Shown: one piece after another, positions 35,641 to 43,430 of the stretch
Position numbering within the stretch: position 1 is the first letter of the stretch
Layout of the letters: the number at the start of each line of letters is the position of its first letter
Assembly: GCA_002151545.1 (NCBI GenBank)
Contig: CP021237.1
Coordinates: forward strand, 248,001-312,000
DNA from: Sphingobacteriaceae bacterium GW460-11-11-14-LB5
GTDB lineage: Bacteria; Bacteroidota; Bacteroidia; Sphingobacteriales; Sphingobacteriaceae
DNA length: 64,000 nt
Direction of reading: 5' to 3'
Position numbers and translations under genes: made by a program
Notes under the pieces: model-generated
Database searches by the model: none
What the model was told of the DNA's origin: nothing
The model's input: only the letters and a program-made list of their open reading frames with translations

Positions 35641-35738
35641 TTTTACCCTGGATAGCAGTACTATTTAGGCCCACTAAACCCGTATTCTATGGTTTATGCA
35701 AATAAAAAGTTTTTTTTCTGAGAAGCATTACTTTAGAT

Positions 35739-36737
35739 TTATGCAGCAGGCTCCAGGAGGTATGGCGTACCTCTTTTAACAGCAGCAAAAGCTCTGCTCA
35801 GTAGCTTATTTTTTATCACATTCAGTACACACATAGCGTTTTTTCCCTCAGCTTTTTTTCGATCATAGTATCGTTTGAATTCGTTATCTTTTTTTATCGT
35901 GTTTAGCGCACACATGGTCAGTAACGCCTTTAGTTTTTTATTGGCGAGGTTGCTTACCCGGTTTCTCCCTCGTATACTCGTCCCCGAGCTATGTGGAAAT
36001 GGGACTATTCCACAATAGCTCGCAAACTTTCTGTAGTCTGAAAATGCAGCGAAGGCTTCAGTATGGATCAGGATAAACATAGCCGTCTGCTTTCCGATCC
36101 CATGCACGCTCTGCACAAGGCTGAACTGTTCGTTTAGTTCCTGGTCCTCTGTTATTAAGGCTGCCAACTCGATATCTACCTTTTTTATCCGTTCGGCGTA
36201 AAGGGCAAGCATTTCCTGGCTATCGGCTATGCAATAGCCAGCGTTCTCCCTATCAAATCCTTTAAGCTCTGAGCAAGTGCATTTAAAAGAGGTCTGGTGT
36301 CTTACCAACTGTTCGCGGTGTGCCAGCAGGTGTTTGAGTTTTGAGCTTGTTGCCGAAGGAAGGAGGTAAGGACGGGCTTTGTGCTGATTTGAAAAAGCAT
36401 AGCTTGCGATTGCCTGTGCGTCAGCCTTATCAGATTTCCCCCGTTTAAGTCCAATGGAACGCTTAATGTGCAGCCCGTTTTCAACCCATATAGATAAATC
36501 ATTTGCATGCATAAAGTTGGTTATGGGGCAGATATAAATACCTGTATGCTCGCAACAGAAAAGAACCTTCTTAGGCGCGATACCATGTATGGAAAGCCAT
36601 TCCAGCATTAGGCCAAAGCCATCATAGCTGTTCTTAAAAACATGGTGAAGGGGCTTGTCGAAACAGGCCTGTGTAACAACAGCAACATCGATGGTTGATT
36701 TGGAAATATCTATTCCAACAAATAGTTCATAATTCAT
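35739..36737 (-). CDS. IS110 family transposase/recombinase
   Basis: 332 residues, normal for the family. The N-terminal RuvC-like DEDD domain has D10 (FVGIDISKS), E63 (CCEHTG) and D103/D106 (GKSDKADAQ), spaced as in IS621-type enzymes. The C-terminal Tnp domain carries the serine motif PHSSGTSIRGR with S250/S251 as the candidate nucleophile, and the following SNLANKKLKALL helix. The enzyme cuts and joins DNA using a bridge RNA made from the element's own flank. All key residues are present, so it looks active. The C-terminus ends PYLLEPAA. The + strand between 35447 and 35739 has only repeats. Confidence 0.92.
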   Translation of the reverse strand: MNYELFVGIDISKSTIDVAVVTQACFDKPLHHVFKNSYDGFGLMLEWLSIHGIAPKKVLFCCEHTGIYICPITNFMHANDLSIWVENGLHIKRSIGLKRGKSDKADAQAIASYAFSNQHKARPYLLPSATSSKLKHLLAHREQLVRHQTSFKCTCSELKGFDRENAGYCIADSQEMLALYAERIKKVDIELAALITEDQELNEQFSLVQSVHGIGKQTAMFILIHTEAFAAFSDYRKFASYCGIVPFPHSSGTSIRGRNRVSNLANKKLKALLTMCALNTIKKDNEFKRYYDRKKAEGKNAMCVLNVIKNKLLSRAFAAVKRGTPYLLEPAA

Positions 36738-36910
36738 AACTTTACGGTTAAGTGAAATGGAAATCCTAAAGTTGAATAAAACTGAATCCCTTAATAGTCC
36801 GCTAGACTAAAATTCTATATGGTTCTTGTTCAACTAAAAAGCAGAGGTCTGTTACAGGTTCTAGATCGTAAGTCTGGATCGCAGCATAGTTCACCTCTGC
36901 TTTTAAGGTT
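35739..36910 (-). mobile_element. IS110-family insertion sequence (ends not determined)
   Basis: A complete IS110-type transposase gene plus about 170 bases of upstream non-coding DNA with a strong hairpin. IS110 elements have no or tiny terminal inverted repeats, so exact ends cannot be read from one copy. The element lies between the TonB-type receptor and the GntP gene and does not visibly interrupt a coding frame. Confidence 0.6.
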
Positions 36911-36930
36911 TCCTTTGTCAAATTTAATTC
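36738..36930 (-). ncRNA. Candidate IS110 bridge RNA region
   Basis: In IS621-type elements the bridge RNA is transcribed from the non-coding left end just upstream of the recombinase. Here that region contains a perfect 12-bp stem, AAAAGCAGAGGT (36837-36848) pairing with ACCTCTGCTTTT (36893-36904), enclosing a 44-base loop. Such a stem with a large internal loop fits a target- or donor-binding loop. The exact RNA ends, the guide bases and the core dinucleotide cannot be decided from a single copy. A competing 59-codon reading frame covers the same bases. Confidence 0.45.
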
Positions 36931-36981
36931 TTTGATAATCTTTCTCAAACCTAAGGGATCGAAGTGGTTTCGATTCTTCAT
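36802..36981 (-). CDS. Possible 59-residue protein overlapping the IS110 upstream hairpin
   Basis: Open frame from ATG at 36981 to TAG at 36802-36804. The sequence looks protein-like (FDPLGLRKIIKELNLTKETL, then PVTDLCFLVEQEPYRILV), with amphipathic helix character, but no family is recognised and no clear ribosome-binding site precedes it. It covers the 12-bp stem proposed as part of a bridge RNA, so it may be chance or a remnant of a gene next to the insertion. Confidence 0.25.
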   Translation of the reverse strand: MKNRNHFDPLGLRKIIKELNLTKETLKAEVNYAAIQTYDLEPVTDLCFLVEQEPYRILV

Positions 36982-37127
36982 CGAAAAGAACGGAGAGTGG
37001 GCTGTTTTAACCTAAAAGCTTCTGCCATTGCTTTCCCGAAAAAAAAATACTACAGATGAATCGCCATCCCAATTGTAGTGCAATCCTGAACTTTCGGGAG
37101 AGGGATCTTTGAGCTTGATTTAAGTAC

Positions 37128-37172
37128 AATAGATAGATTTCTCGGCTTCGTTTCACTCCGCTCGAAATGACG
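37128..37172. repeat. Partial copy of the GTCATCTCGA-type repeat
   Basis: ATAGATAGATTTCTCGGCTTCG...CTCCGCTCGAAATGACGGGA matches the right part of the repeat at 1280-1391 and the one at 8659-8697. It ends just before the stop codon of the GntP gene. Confidence 0.6.
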
Positions 37173-37178
37173 GGATCG

Positions 37179-38468
37179 CTACACAAATTGATTCAACACC
37201 AGCACCCCAACAAGCCCTAGAACAGAAACCAGGCTTTCCATCATTGTCCAGGTGCGAAATGTTTCTTTCAGGCTCAGGTTAAAATATTCTTTAAACATCC
37301 AGAAACCGGTATCGTTTACATGCGAAAACATTAAACTCCCTGCGCCAACTGATAATACCATTAACTCTGGTGGCGTGCCAGGCCCTATTAAAGGCAACAC
37401 CATACCTGAAGCGGTTAGTGCAGCCACTGTTGCGGAACCTAGTGTTACCCGAAGTGATGCGGTGATTAACCATGCCAGTAATAATGGCGATAAATTTAGG
37501 CCGCCTGTAAGTTGTTTTACGGTTTCGCCCATACCACTATCAATCAAAATCTGTTTAAAGGCGCCGCCTGCTGCGATAATGAGGATAATCATGGCAATAC
37601 TTTTTACTCCTTCGGCACAAGATTCCATTGCTTTCGTAATCGAAGTTTTTTGAACTACTAAAGCAATAATAACCGAGATTAAAAGGGCTGCAGTAGGATC
37701 GGCTAAAAATATAAATAGCGGTTTACAGATATAATCGATTTTGAAACTGCTTCCTATGGTTCCGGCGATGATTAAAAATACCGGCAGCAATGCAGTGATG
37801 AAACTCCTTGAAGCAGAAGGAAGGTTTTCTTCTTCACTGATACTAAAATGTTGAACAGTTACTGATTGATCTCGTTTAAGGATCAATCGTGGGAAATAGA
37901 TTCCGGCAATAACCGCAATAGGTACACTTAAAGTTAATCCGTAAATTAATGTTTTACCAATATCGGCATGGAAAATACCAGCCAGTGCGACAGGACCAGG
38001 GTGAGGTGGTAAAAAACCATGTGTTACCGAAAGGGCTGTAGCCATTGGGATGCCAATGTATAATTTTGATAATCCTGTTGTGGCCGAAATGGCAAAAACC
38101 AAAGGGATCAATACCACGAAACCTGCATTGTAAAATAAAGGAATTCCGACTAGTAAACCGGTGAGAAGCACCGCCCATTGAATGTTCTTTTTACCAAAAG
38201 CACCGATCAAAATGAAAACGATCTTTTTTGCCGATCCGCTGTCTTCAATCAGTTTGCCCATCATCGCGCCAAGCGCCAAAACCATAACCATGCTGCCCAA
38301 TGTGCTGCCAATCCCATTGCTGATAGAAGCCATTACTTTTGTAGCTGGCATGCCTAATAAAAGACCTGTAATAATCGCCACCGCAATTAGGGCAATCATG
38401 GGGTTGATCTTTTTTAAGATCAGCACGAAGAGCAAGAGGATACCGAAAAGCAGGATAAATAATGACAT
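37179..38468 (-). CDS. GntP-family gluconate:H+ symporter
   Basis: 429 residues with about 12 transmembrane helices. Sequence landmarks include INPMIALIAVAIITGLLLGM, GIGSTLGSMVMVLALGAMMGKLIEDSG and the late GAGSLMFSHVNDTGFWMFKEYF segment, all characteristic of GntP permeases (gluconate, ketogluconate or related sugar acids). No gluconate kinase or dehydratase genes are next to it; upstream on the same strand is only a small unknown protein 21 bases away. The carried acid is therefore uncertain. Confidence 0.9.
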   Translation of the reverse strand: MSLFILLFGILLLFVLILKKINPMIALIAVAIITGLLLGMPATKVMASISNGIGSTLGSMVMVLALGAMMGKLIEDSGSAKKIVFILIGAFGKKNIQWAVLLTGLLVGIPLFYNAGFVVLIPLVFAISATTGLSKLYIGIPMATALSVTHGFLPPHPGPVALAGIFHADIGKTLIYGLTLSVPIAVIAGIYFPRLILKRDQSVTVQHFSISEEENLPSASRSFITALLPVFLIIAGTIGSSFKIDYICKPLFIFLADPTAALLISVIIALVVQKTSITKAMESCAEGVKSIAMIILIIAAGGAFKQILIDSGMGETVKQLTGGLNLSPLLLAWLITASLRVTLGSATVAALTASGMVLPLIGPGTPPELMVLSVGAGSLMFSHVNDTGFWMFKEYFNLSLKETFRTWTMMESLVSVLGLVGVLVLNQFV

Positions 38469-38489
38469 TTGGTTAGGGCTTAGGGTAAT

Positions 38490-38672
38490 TTACTTTTTAA
38501 TAGTAATGGTTCGTCCCGTTACCAGATTAAATTCGTAAACCCGGTACAGTCCATCATCACTAATTTCTATATTTTCTACCAAACCTGTTTTGCTAAAGGT
38601 ATCGGTTACCATATCGCCGATTTTTACATCCTGAAGAACGTCGCTTGGCGTATCGTTGTTTAATCTAATCAT
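38490..38672 (-). CDS. Small hypothetical protein beside GntP
   Basis: 60 residues. It appears beta-rich (DVLQDVKIGDMVTDTF, LYRVYEFNLVTGRTITIKK) and soluble, with no signal peptide. It lies 21 bases upstream of GntP on the same strand and could be cotranscribed. I do not recognise it. The regular alternation of polar and hydrophobic residues and the close spacing suggest a real gene rather than noise. Confidence 0.5.
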   Translation of the reverse strand: MIRLNNDTPSDVLQDVKIGDMVTDTFSKTGLVENIEISDDGLYRVYEFNLVTGRTITIKK

Positions 38673-38790
38673 GATGTAAATGTATTATAAATTGCTAAAA
38701 GCTGTATAAACAGTTTTCAGTTGGCGGTTCATAGTTTTCAGTTATATGCAAACTGCAAATTGAACACTTAAAACTGTCAACTGGACTCGC

Positions 38791-41325
38791 TTAACTTTCC
38801 GTCCTTAAAATCTTCAGCGGTGGCTGGTTCAGGATGCTTCTGGTACTTAATATTCCTGTAATTACCACCAGCAACACTATTGAGCCAAATAACAATATGG
38901 TTGGTATAAACGGAGGTACGAAGCTTGCATCGAAAGTAAATTTAGCTAATGCCCAGCTTCCGCTGATGGCTAAAATTAATCCTGCCCCGGCTGCAAAAGC
39001 CCCTAAAAAGAAATACTCAATGGCATTTATCGCTAAAATCTGTTTTCTGCTCGCACCCATGGTCCGCAATAAAATGCTTTCTTTTATTCGCTGGTTTTTA
39101 CTGGTTAATACCGAAGATATTAAAACAATCCAGCCGGTAACCATGCTAAAGCCAGCCATAAACTGAATCACAAAACCAATCTTGCTTAGCAACTCATCTA
39201 AGAGTTTTAATACGAGATCTAAGTCAATGACTGAAACATTTGGAAATTTTTGCACGACTTCACCCTGAAAACGAGCTGAAACTTCGCCCGATGGTACCCT
39301 GGTCATTAATACATGAAACTGTGGTGCTTCCTCCAATACCCCAGCAGGAAAAACAACCCTGAAATTGGTCTGCATCCGGCTCCAGTTTACTTCCCTCAAA
39401 CTTCCAACCACTGTAGGGATCATCATACCCTGCACATTGAAAAGGATTTTATCATTCAGTTTAACATGGATTTGCTGGGCATAACGTTGATCCAGAGAAA
39501 TATAAACCGTTTCATTGGGTTTTATTTTTCCGATCCATTTTCCCGATGTAATTTTCTCTGCTGCGGTTAAAGTATCCTGATAAGTAGCCCTGATTTCGTT
39601 GCGATAAGCCCTTCTGTTATTGGTATCGGCACTGGCTTTCTTTCCGTTAATTTCTTCAATCCGCATCGTAATTACGGGAACCTGGTTCATTAACGGCAAT
39701 TTGAAAGCTTTGGTTAAACTGTCTAATCCTTCCTTTTGCGTATTCTGGATGTCGAACATCACCATATTGGGCTGGTTGGCACCTGATGAAAGCGTAACAC
39801 GACTCATTAATATCCCCTGAACAAAAAACAGTGTGCAGATAAATGCAGTGGATAAACCTATTGAAACGGTAAGCATCAAGGTTTGGTTATTGGGCCGGTA
39901 GAGGTTAGCAAAACCCTGTCGCCATAAATAAGGCGATGAATTAGGCAAGAGTTTTCTCACCAGAAACATCAATAGTTTAGACAGTATAATCAACAGCACA
40001 AAAGCGATGGCAATACTGGCGGTAAAAGCCAGCGTTTGGAACCATGTTTTCATCTGCAAATGCGTAAAAGCCGTAATAAAGACCGCCATAAGCAGATATA
40101 CCAGCCAGGTTAGCGGATCTCTTTTTCCGGATGCTTTTTCGAAAGATATCCGGATGGCATTTAAAGGTGAAATCCTTCTAACGGAAAGGAGTGAAGGGAG
40201 GGCAAAGAGGACCGAGATGATGAGCCCCAATAAAACACCCTGACCCACCGCCAGCCACGAAACCTGCATGCTGATCTCGATTGGCAGAAAATCTTTTAAC
40301 ACCAGGGGAAGTAAAAACTGTATGCCTGTGCCCAAAGCTGCCCCTAAAACGGAGGCAATTAAGCCGATGAAAAAAACCTGGATCAGGTAGATTAAAAAGG
40401 CATGGCGTGATTTTAGTCCTAAACACCTCAGCGTGGCAATCGCGCTTAATTTTTCCTGAATGTACACATGGATGGCACTGCCTACACCAACGCAACCCAG
40501 CAGCAAGGCGATAAAACCAGATAAAGCCAGGAAACGGTTTACATCTTTAAAAGATCTTCCGGTTTGCTCTTTTCGCGATTCAACGGTGTCGGCATCAAAA
40601 CCTTCTTTCTCTAATTTGCTGTCCTGCTTTTTTACCCATTCATCTATTTTGGAGGGATCATTATACCGGAAATAAAATTTATTGTTGATCCGGCTTCCGG
40701 TTTTAATCAGATTGGTTTTATCGAGTGTTTGTAGTGGAATATAAACGGTAGGCGCAATACTTGCACCAATACCGGTTTGGCCAGGGGCTTTGGTTAACGT
40801 ACCCAGGATATTAAAATTGAGATCGCCTATTTTTACCGAATCGCCCACTTTTGCATTAAACTGCATCATGAGGGTTTGATCTACCAATGCATTTCTCCCC
40901 GATTGAAAATGTTTTGCGGCAGCCAGTGGAATGGTTTCTATGGTACCGTAATAAGGGTAGTTTCCCTCCAGGGCTTTCATTTGTACCAAACGGCTGCCTC
41001 CACCTTTCTGAAAATAAATCATCGAAGCAAAGGTTTTCTCCTGCGATCGCTCATCACCAAGTGTATCGAGCATTTTTTGTATGGCTTTGCTTACCCCTTT
41101 GCGGCTATCTAAAACAAGGTCGGCCCCGGTAAGCTCTTTTGCCTGTGCATCAATATCTTTTTGCAGGTTATCTTTAAAGGAATAAACGGCAACAAGGGCA
41201 GCAATACCCAAAACAATGGATGAGATGAAGAGCAATAAACGTGCACGGTTTTTCCTGCTATCGCGCCAGGCCATTTTAAACAGCCACGAAAACTTTATAG
41301 ATTGTTTTGGGAGGTTATTAGGCAT
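38791..41325 (-). CDS. FtsX-like ABC transporter permease (YbbP-like)
   Basis: 844 residues. The N-terminal region has a membrane anchor (LLLFISSIVLGIAALVAVYSF) followed by a large extracytoplasmic MacB-type domain with GIGASIAPTVYIPLQTLD. It contains two FtsX domains; the middle one holds a helix bundle near residues 265-395 (GCVGVGSAIHVYIQEKLSAIATLRCLGL) and the last one near 715-840 (RIKESILLRTMGASRKQIL). This matches the fused double-FtsX architecture of YbbP permeases. It overlaps the ATPase gene (start 41325, ATPase stop 41318) by eight bases. The two should form an export or membrane-extraction complex. Its job in E. coli relatives is poorly defined. Confidence 0.88.
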   Translation of the reverse strand: MPNNLPKQSIKFSWLFKMAWRDSRKNRARLLLFISSIVLGIAALVAVYSFKDNLQKDIDAQAKELTGADLVLDSRKGVSKAIQKMLDTLGDERSQEKTFASMIYFQKGGGSRLVQMKALEGNYPYYGTIETIPLAAAKHFQSGRNALVDQTLMMQFNAKVGDSVKIGDLNFNILGTLTKAPGQTGIGASIAPTVYIPLQTLDKTNLIKTGSRINNKFYFRYNDPSKIDEWVKKQDSKLEKEGFDADTVESRKEQTGRSFKDVNRFLALSGFIALLLGCVGVGSAIHVYIQEKLSAIATLRCLGLKSRHAFLIYLIQVFFIGLIASVLGAALGTGIQFLLPLVLKDFLPIEISMQVSWLAVGQGVLLGLIISVLFALPSLLSVRRISPLNAIRISFEKASGKRDPLTWLVYLLMAVFITAFTHLQMKTWFQTLAFTASIAIAFVLLIILSKLLMFLVRKLLPNSSPYLWRQGFANLYRPNNQTLMLTVSIGLSTAFICTLFFVQGILMSRVTLSSGANQPNMVMFDIQNTQKEGLDSLTKAFKLPLMNQVPVITMRIEEINGKKASADTNNRRAYRNEIRATYQDTLTAAEKITSGKWIGKIKPNETVYISLDQRYAQQIHVKLNDKILFNVQGMMIPTVVGSLREVNWSRMQTNFRVVFPAGVLEEAPQFHVLMTRVPSGEVSARFQGEVVQKFPNVSVIDLDLVLKLLDELLSKIGFVIQFMAGFSMVTGWIVLISSVLTSKNQRIKESILLRTMGASRKQILAINAIEYFFLGAFAAGAGLILAISGSWALAKFTFDASFVPPFIPTILLFGSIVLLVVITGILSTRSILNQPPLKILRTES

Positions 41326-42007
41326 AAGTAGAATTTTCGTCTGAAATGATTACGCCGCCTTTAATTTTAATGCTTCTTGCCGTTCTGGCAGCCAACTCTA
41401 GATCGTGTGTTACGATAATCAAGGTGGTCCCTGCATCTTTATTTAAATCAAAAAGCAATTTGATTACCTTTTCGCTGGTTTCTGCATCAAGGTTTCCGGT
41501 AGGTTCATCTGCAAAGAGAATAGCCGGTTGATTGGAAAATGCCCTGGCCAGCGAAACGCGCTGTTGCTCGCCGCCTGATAATTGTACAGGATAGTGATGC
41601 GAACGATCGGCCAGGCCAACTTTATCCAGCAGTTCTAAGGCATGTGCACGGATGTTTTTTGCACCCCTTAATTCTAAGGGTACCATTACATTTTCGAGCG
41701 CCGTTAAAGTGGGTAAGAGTTGAAAATTCTGAAAAATGAAACCCACATACTGATTTCTAACCGCTGCCCTTTCATCTTCATTCAGTTTCTCTAAGGCTAT
41801 ACCATTCAGCTCAACCGTTCCGCTGCTGGCCCTGTCTAATCCGGCACATAAGCCGAGCAAGGTTGTTTTTCCACTTCCCGAAGGACCTGTTATGGCTACT
41901 GTTGAGCCTGCTGTGATCGAAAAGTTAATGTTATCCAAAACGGTGAGTTCCCGTCCGGCACTTTGGTAAATTTTGCTTACATTTCGGATGTTCAATATGC
42001 TTTCCAA
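41318..42007 (-). CDS. ABC transporter ATP-binding protein (YbbA-like)
   Basis: 229 residues assuming a TTG start at 42007 (ESILNIRNVSKIYQS); the frame is open further upstream to 42046, but no ATG is available, so the start is uncertain. Walker A GPSGSGKTTLLGLCAG, the signature LSGGEQQRVSLARAF and Walker B ILFADEPTGNLD are intact. The sequence of the D-loop/H-loop (IIVTHDLELAARTARS) is also present. It belongs to the MacB/LolD/YbbA group. It pairs with the FtsX permease gene that overlaps it. Together with the divergent esterase this copies the tesA-ybbA-ybbP arrangement of enterobacteria. Confidence 0.88.
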   Translation of the reverse strand: MESILNIRNVSKIYQSAGRELTVLDNINFSITAGSTVAITGPSGSGKTTLLGLCAGLDRASSGTVELNGIALEKLNEDERAAVRNQYVGFIFQNFQLLPTLTALENVMVPLELRGAKNIRAHALELLDKVGLADRSHHYPVQLSGGEQQRVSLARAFSNQPAILFADEPTGNLDAETSEKVIKLLFDLNKDAGTTLIIVTHDLELAARTARSIKIKGGVIISDENSTYA

Positions 42008-42111
42008 TAGCTGAATTTTTAAGGTTTGCGTATAGATGATGGCCAAACATAACAGGGCGCTGCCTGTTAAGGTAATGGTTTAAATAATAATTAGATATAG
42101 ATTAAATAGAT

Positions 42112-42795
42112 ATGTTACGAAAACGATTAATGGGGCTATTTGTTTTGAGCCTTGTACTGCTAAGCTGCGGAAACCGTGAAAGTAAACGCGATACGGATAA
42201 AACTTTAGATTCGGCTGACCAAAAAACGGCAGTTACAGCCGTTAAACAGAAGAATATCCTCTTTTTTGGCACCAGTTTAACAGCAGGTTATGGGCTCGAC
42301 CCAACAGAAGCTTACCCGGCATTAATTCAAAACCGGATCGATTCTTTACAAATGCCTTACAAAGTAATTAATGGTGGTTTAAGCGGAGAAACTTCTGCTG
42401 GTGGAAAAGGCCGGATTGATTGGTTACTTAAACAGCGTGTAGATATTTTTGTGCTCGAACTTGGCTCCAATGATGGTTTACGTGGCTTACCTGTATCGCA
42501 AACGATTAAAAACCTTCAGGCGATTATTGACCGTGTAAAAGCTAAATACCCGGATGCTAAAATGGTGCTGGCCGGTATGCAGGTTCCCCCAAATATGGGC
42601 GCAAAATATGCTGCAGATTTTAAAAACATGTTTCCTGATCTGGCAAAGAAAAATCAAATGGCGCTGATCCCGTTTTTATTGGATAAGGTAGGTGGTGTTC
42701 CGAAATTAAACCAGGCCGATGGCATACACCCCACCGCCGAGGGCGATAAGATCCTTGCTGAAAACGTTTGGGTGGTATTGAAGGATTTGTTGTAG
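42112..42795 (+). CDS. SGNH-family esterase/lysophospholipase (TesA-like lipoprotein)
   Basis: 227 residues with a lipoprotein signal (LFVLSLVLLSC, cysteine at about 19). The SGNH blocks are present: block I FFGTSLTAGYGLDP (nucleophile in the GTSLTAGYG segment), block II GLSGETSAGG, block III ELGSNDGLRG with the N of G-x-N-D, and block V DGIHPTAEG with the D-x-x-H pair. The protein is thus a complete TesA/arylesterase-like enzyme. It is divergent from the YbbA-YbbP-like genes, as in E. coli, suggesting a conserved functional link in lipid turnover. Lipid anchoring is a Bacteroidota twist; the E. coli enzyme is periplasmic. Confidence 0.88.
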   Translation: MLRKRLMGLFVLSLVLLSCGNRESKRDTDKTLDSADQKTAVTAVKQKNILFFGTSLTAGYGLDPTEAYPALIQNRIDSLQMPYKVINGGLSGETSAGGKGRIDWLLKQRVDIFVLELGSNDGLRGLPVSQTIKNLQAIIDRVKAKYPDAKMVLAGMQVPPNMGAKYAADFKNMFPDLAKKNQMALIPFLLDKVGGVPKLNQADGIHPTAEGDKILAENVWVVLKDLL

Positions 42796-42850
42796 TTTAT
42801 GCATCGTCCTCGTTTGTAACGAGGATGGATGAGATAGGTGATTTTATCGC

Positions 42851-43425
42851 CACACAACTTTTTATTATGAGTTACAAATGCATGTCTCGCTAATTATGGT
42901 TAATTCCCTCATTCATCTTACATTTTCCATCTTTTAAGATCCTGAGCTAAACTCAGGATGACGCCAAGGGTATATGGGAGGGGGAATTTGTCGTCACTGA
43001 ACACTTGTTGTGCATTACAAATGCATGTCTCGTTAATTATGGTTAATTCCCTCATTCATCTTACATTTTCCATCTTTTAAGATCCTGAGCTAAACTCAGG
43101 ATGACGCCAGGGGCATATGAGTGGGGGAAAGCCGATTTTATCGCCACTAAACTCTTGTTGTGCATTACAAATGCATGTCTCGCTAATTATGGTTAATTCC
43201 CTCATCCGTCTTACATTTTCCATCTCTTTTAAGATCCTGAGCTAAACTCAGGATGACACCAGGGGTATATGGGTGGGGGAAAGCCGATTTTATCGCCACT
43301 AAACACTTGTTGTGCATAACAAATGCATTTCTCGCTAACATTGGACTCAAGGTTAATTCCCTCATCCATCTTACATTTTCCATCTTTTAAAATCCTGAGC
43401 TAAACTCAGGATGACGCGAGCATAT
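42851..43425. repeat. Four tandem copies of a ~150-bp repeat with internal hairpins
   Basis: Each unit contains ATTACAAATGCATGTCTCGC, TAATTATGGTTAATTCCCTC, CATCTTACATTTTCCATCTT, the perfect hairpin ATCCTGAG-CTAAA-CTCAGGAT and ATGACGCCAGGGGTATATGG. The hairpins are at 42939-42959, 43082-43102, 43234-43254 and 43392-43412, so the periods are 143, 152 and 158 bases. The last unit lacks part of the left end. It fills the 635-base gap between the esterase and the cytochrome peroxidase gene; no coding frame is supported. Confidence 0.85.
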
Positions 43426-43430
43426 TCTAT

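Noticed and set aside
42851..43425. CRISPR array
   Set aside because: Repeated unit is about 150 bases, nearly all conserved, with no short repeat/variable spacer pattern and no cas genes.
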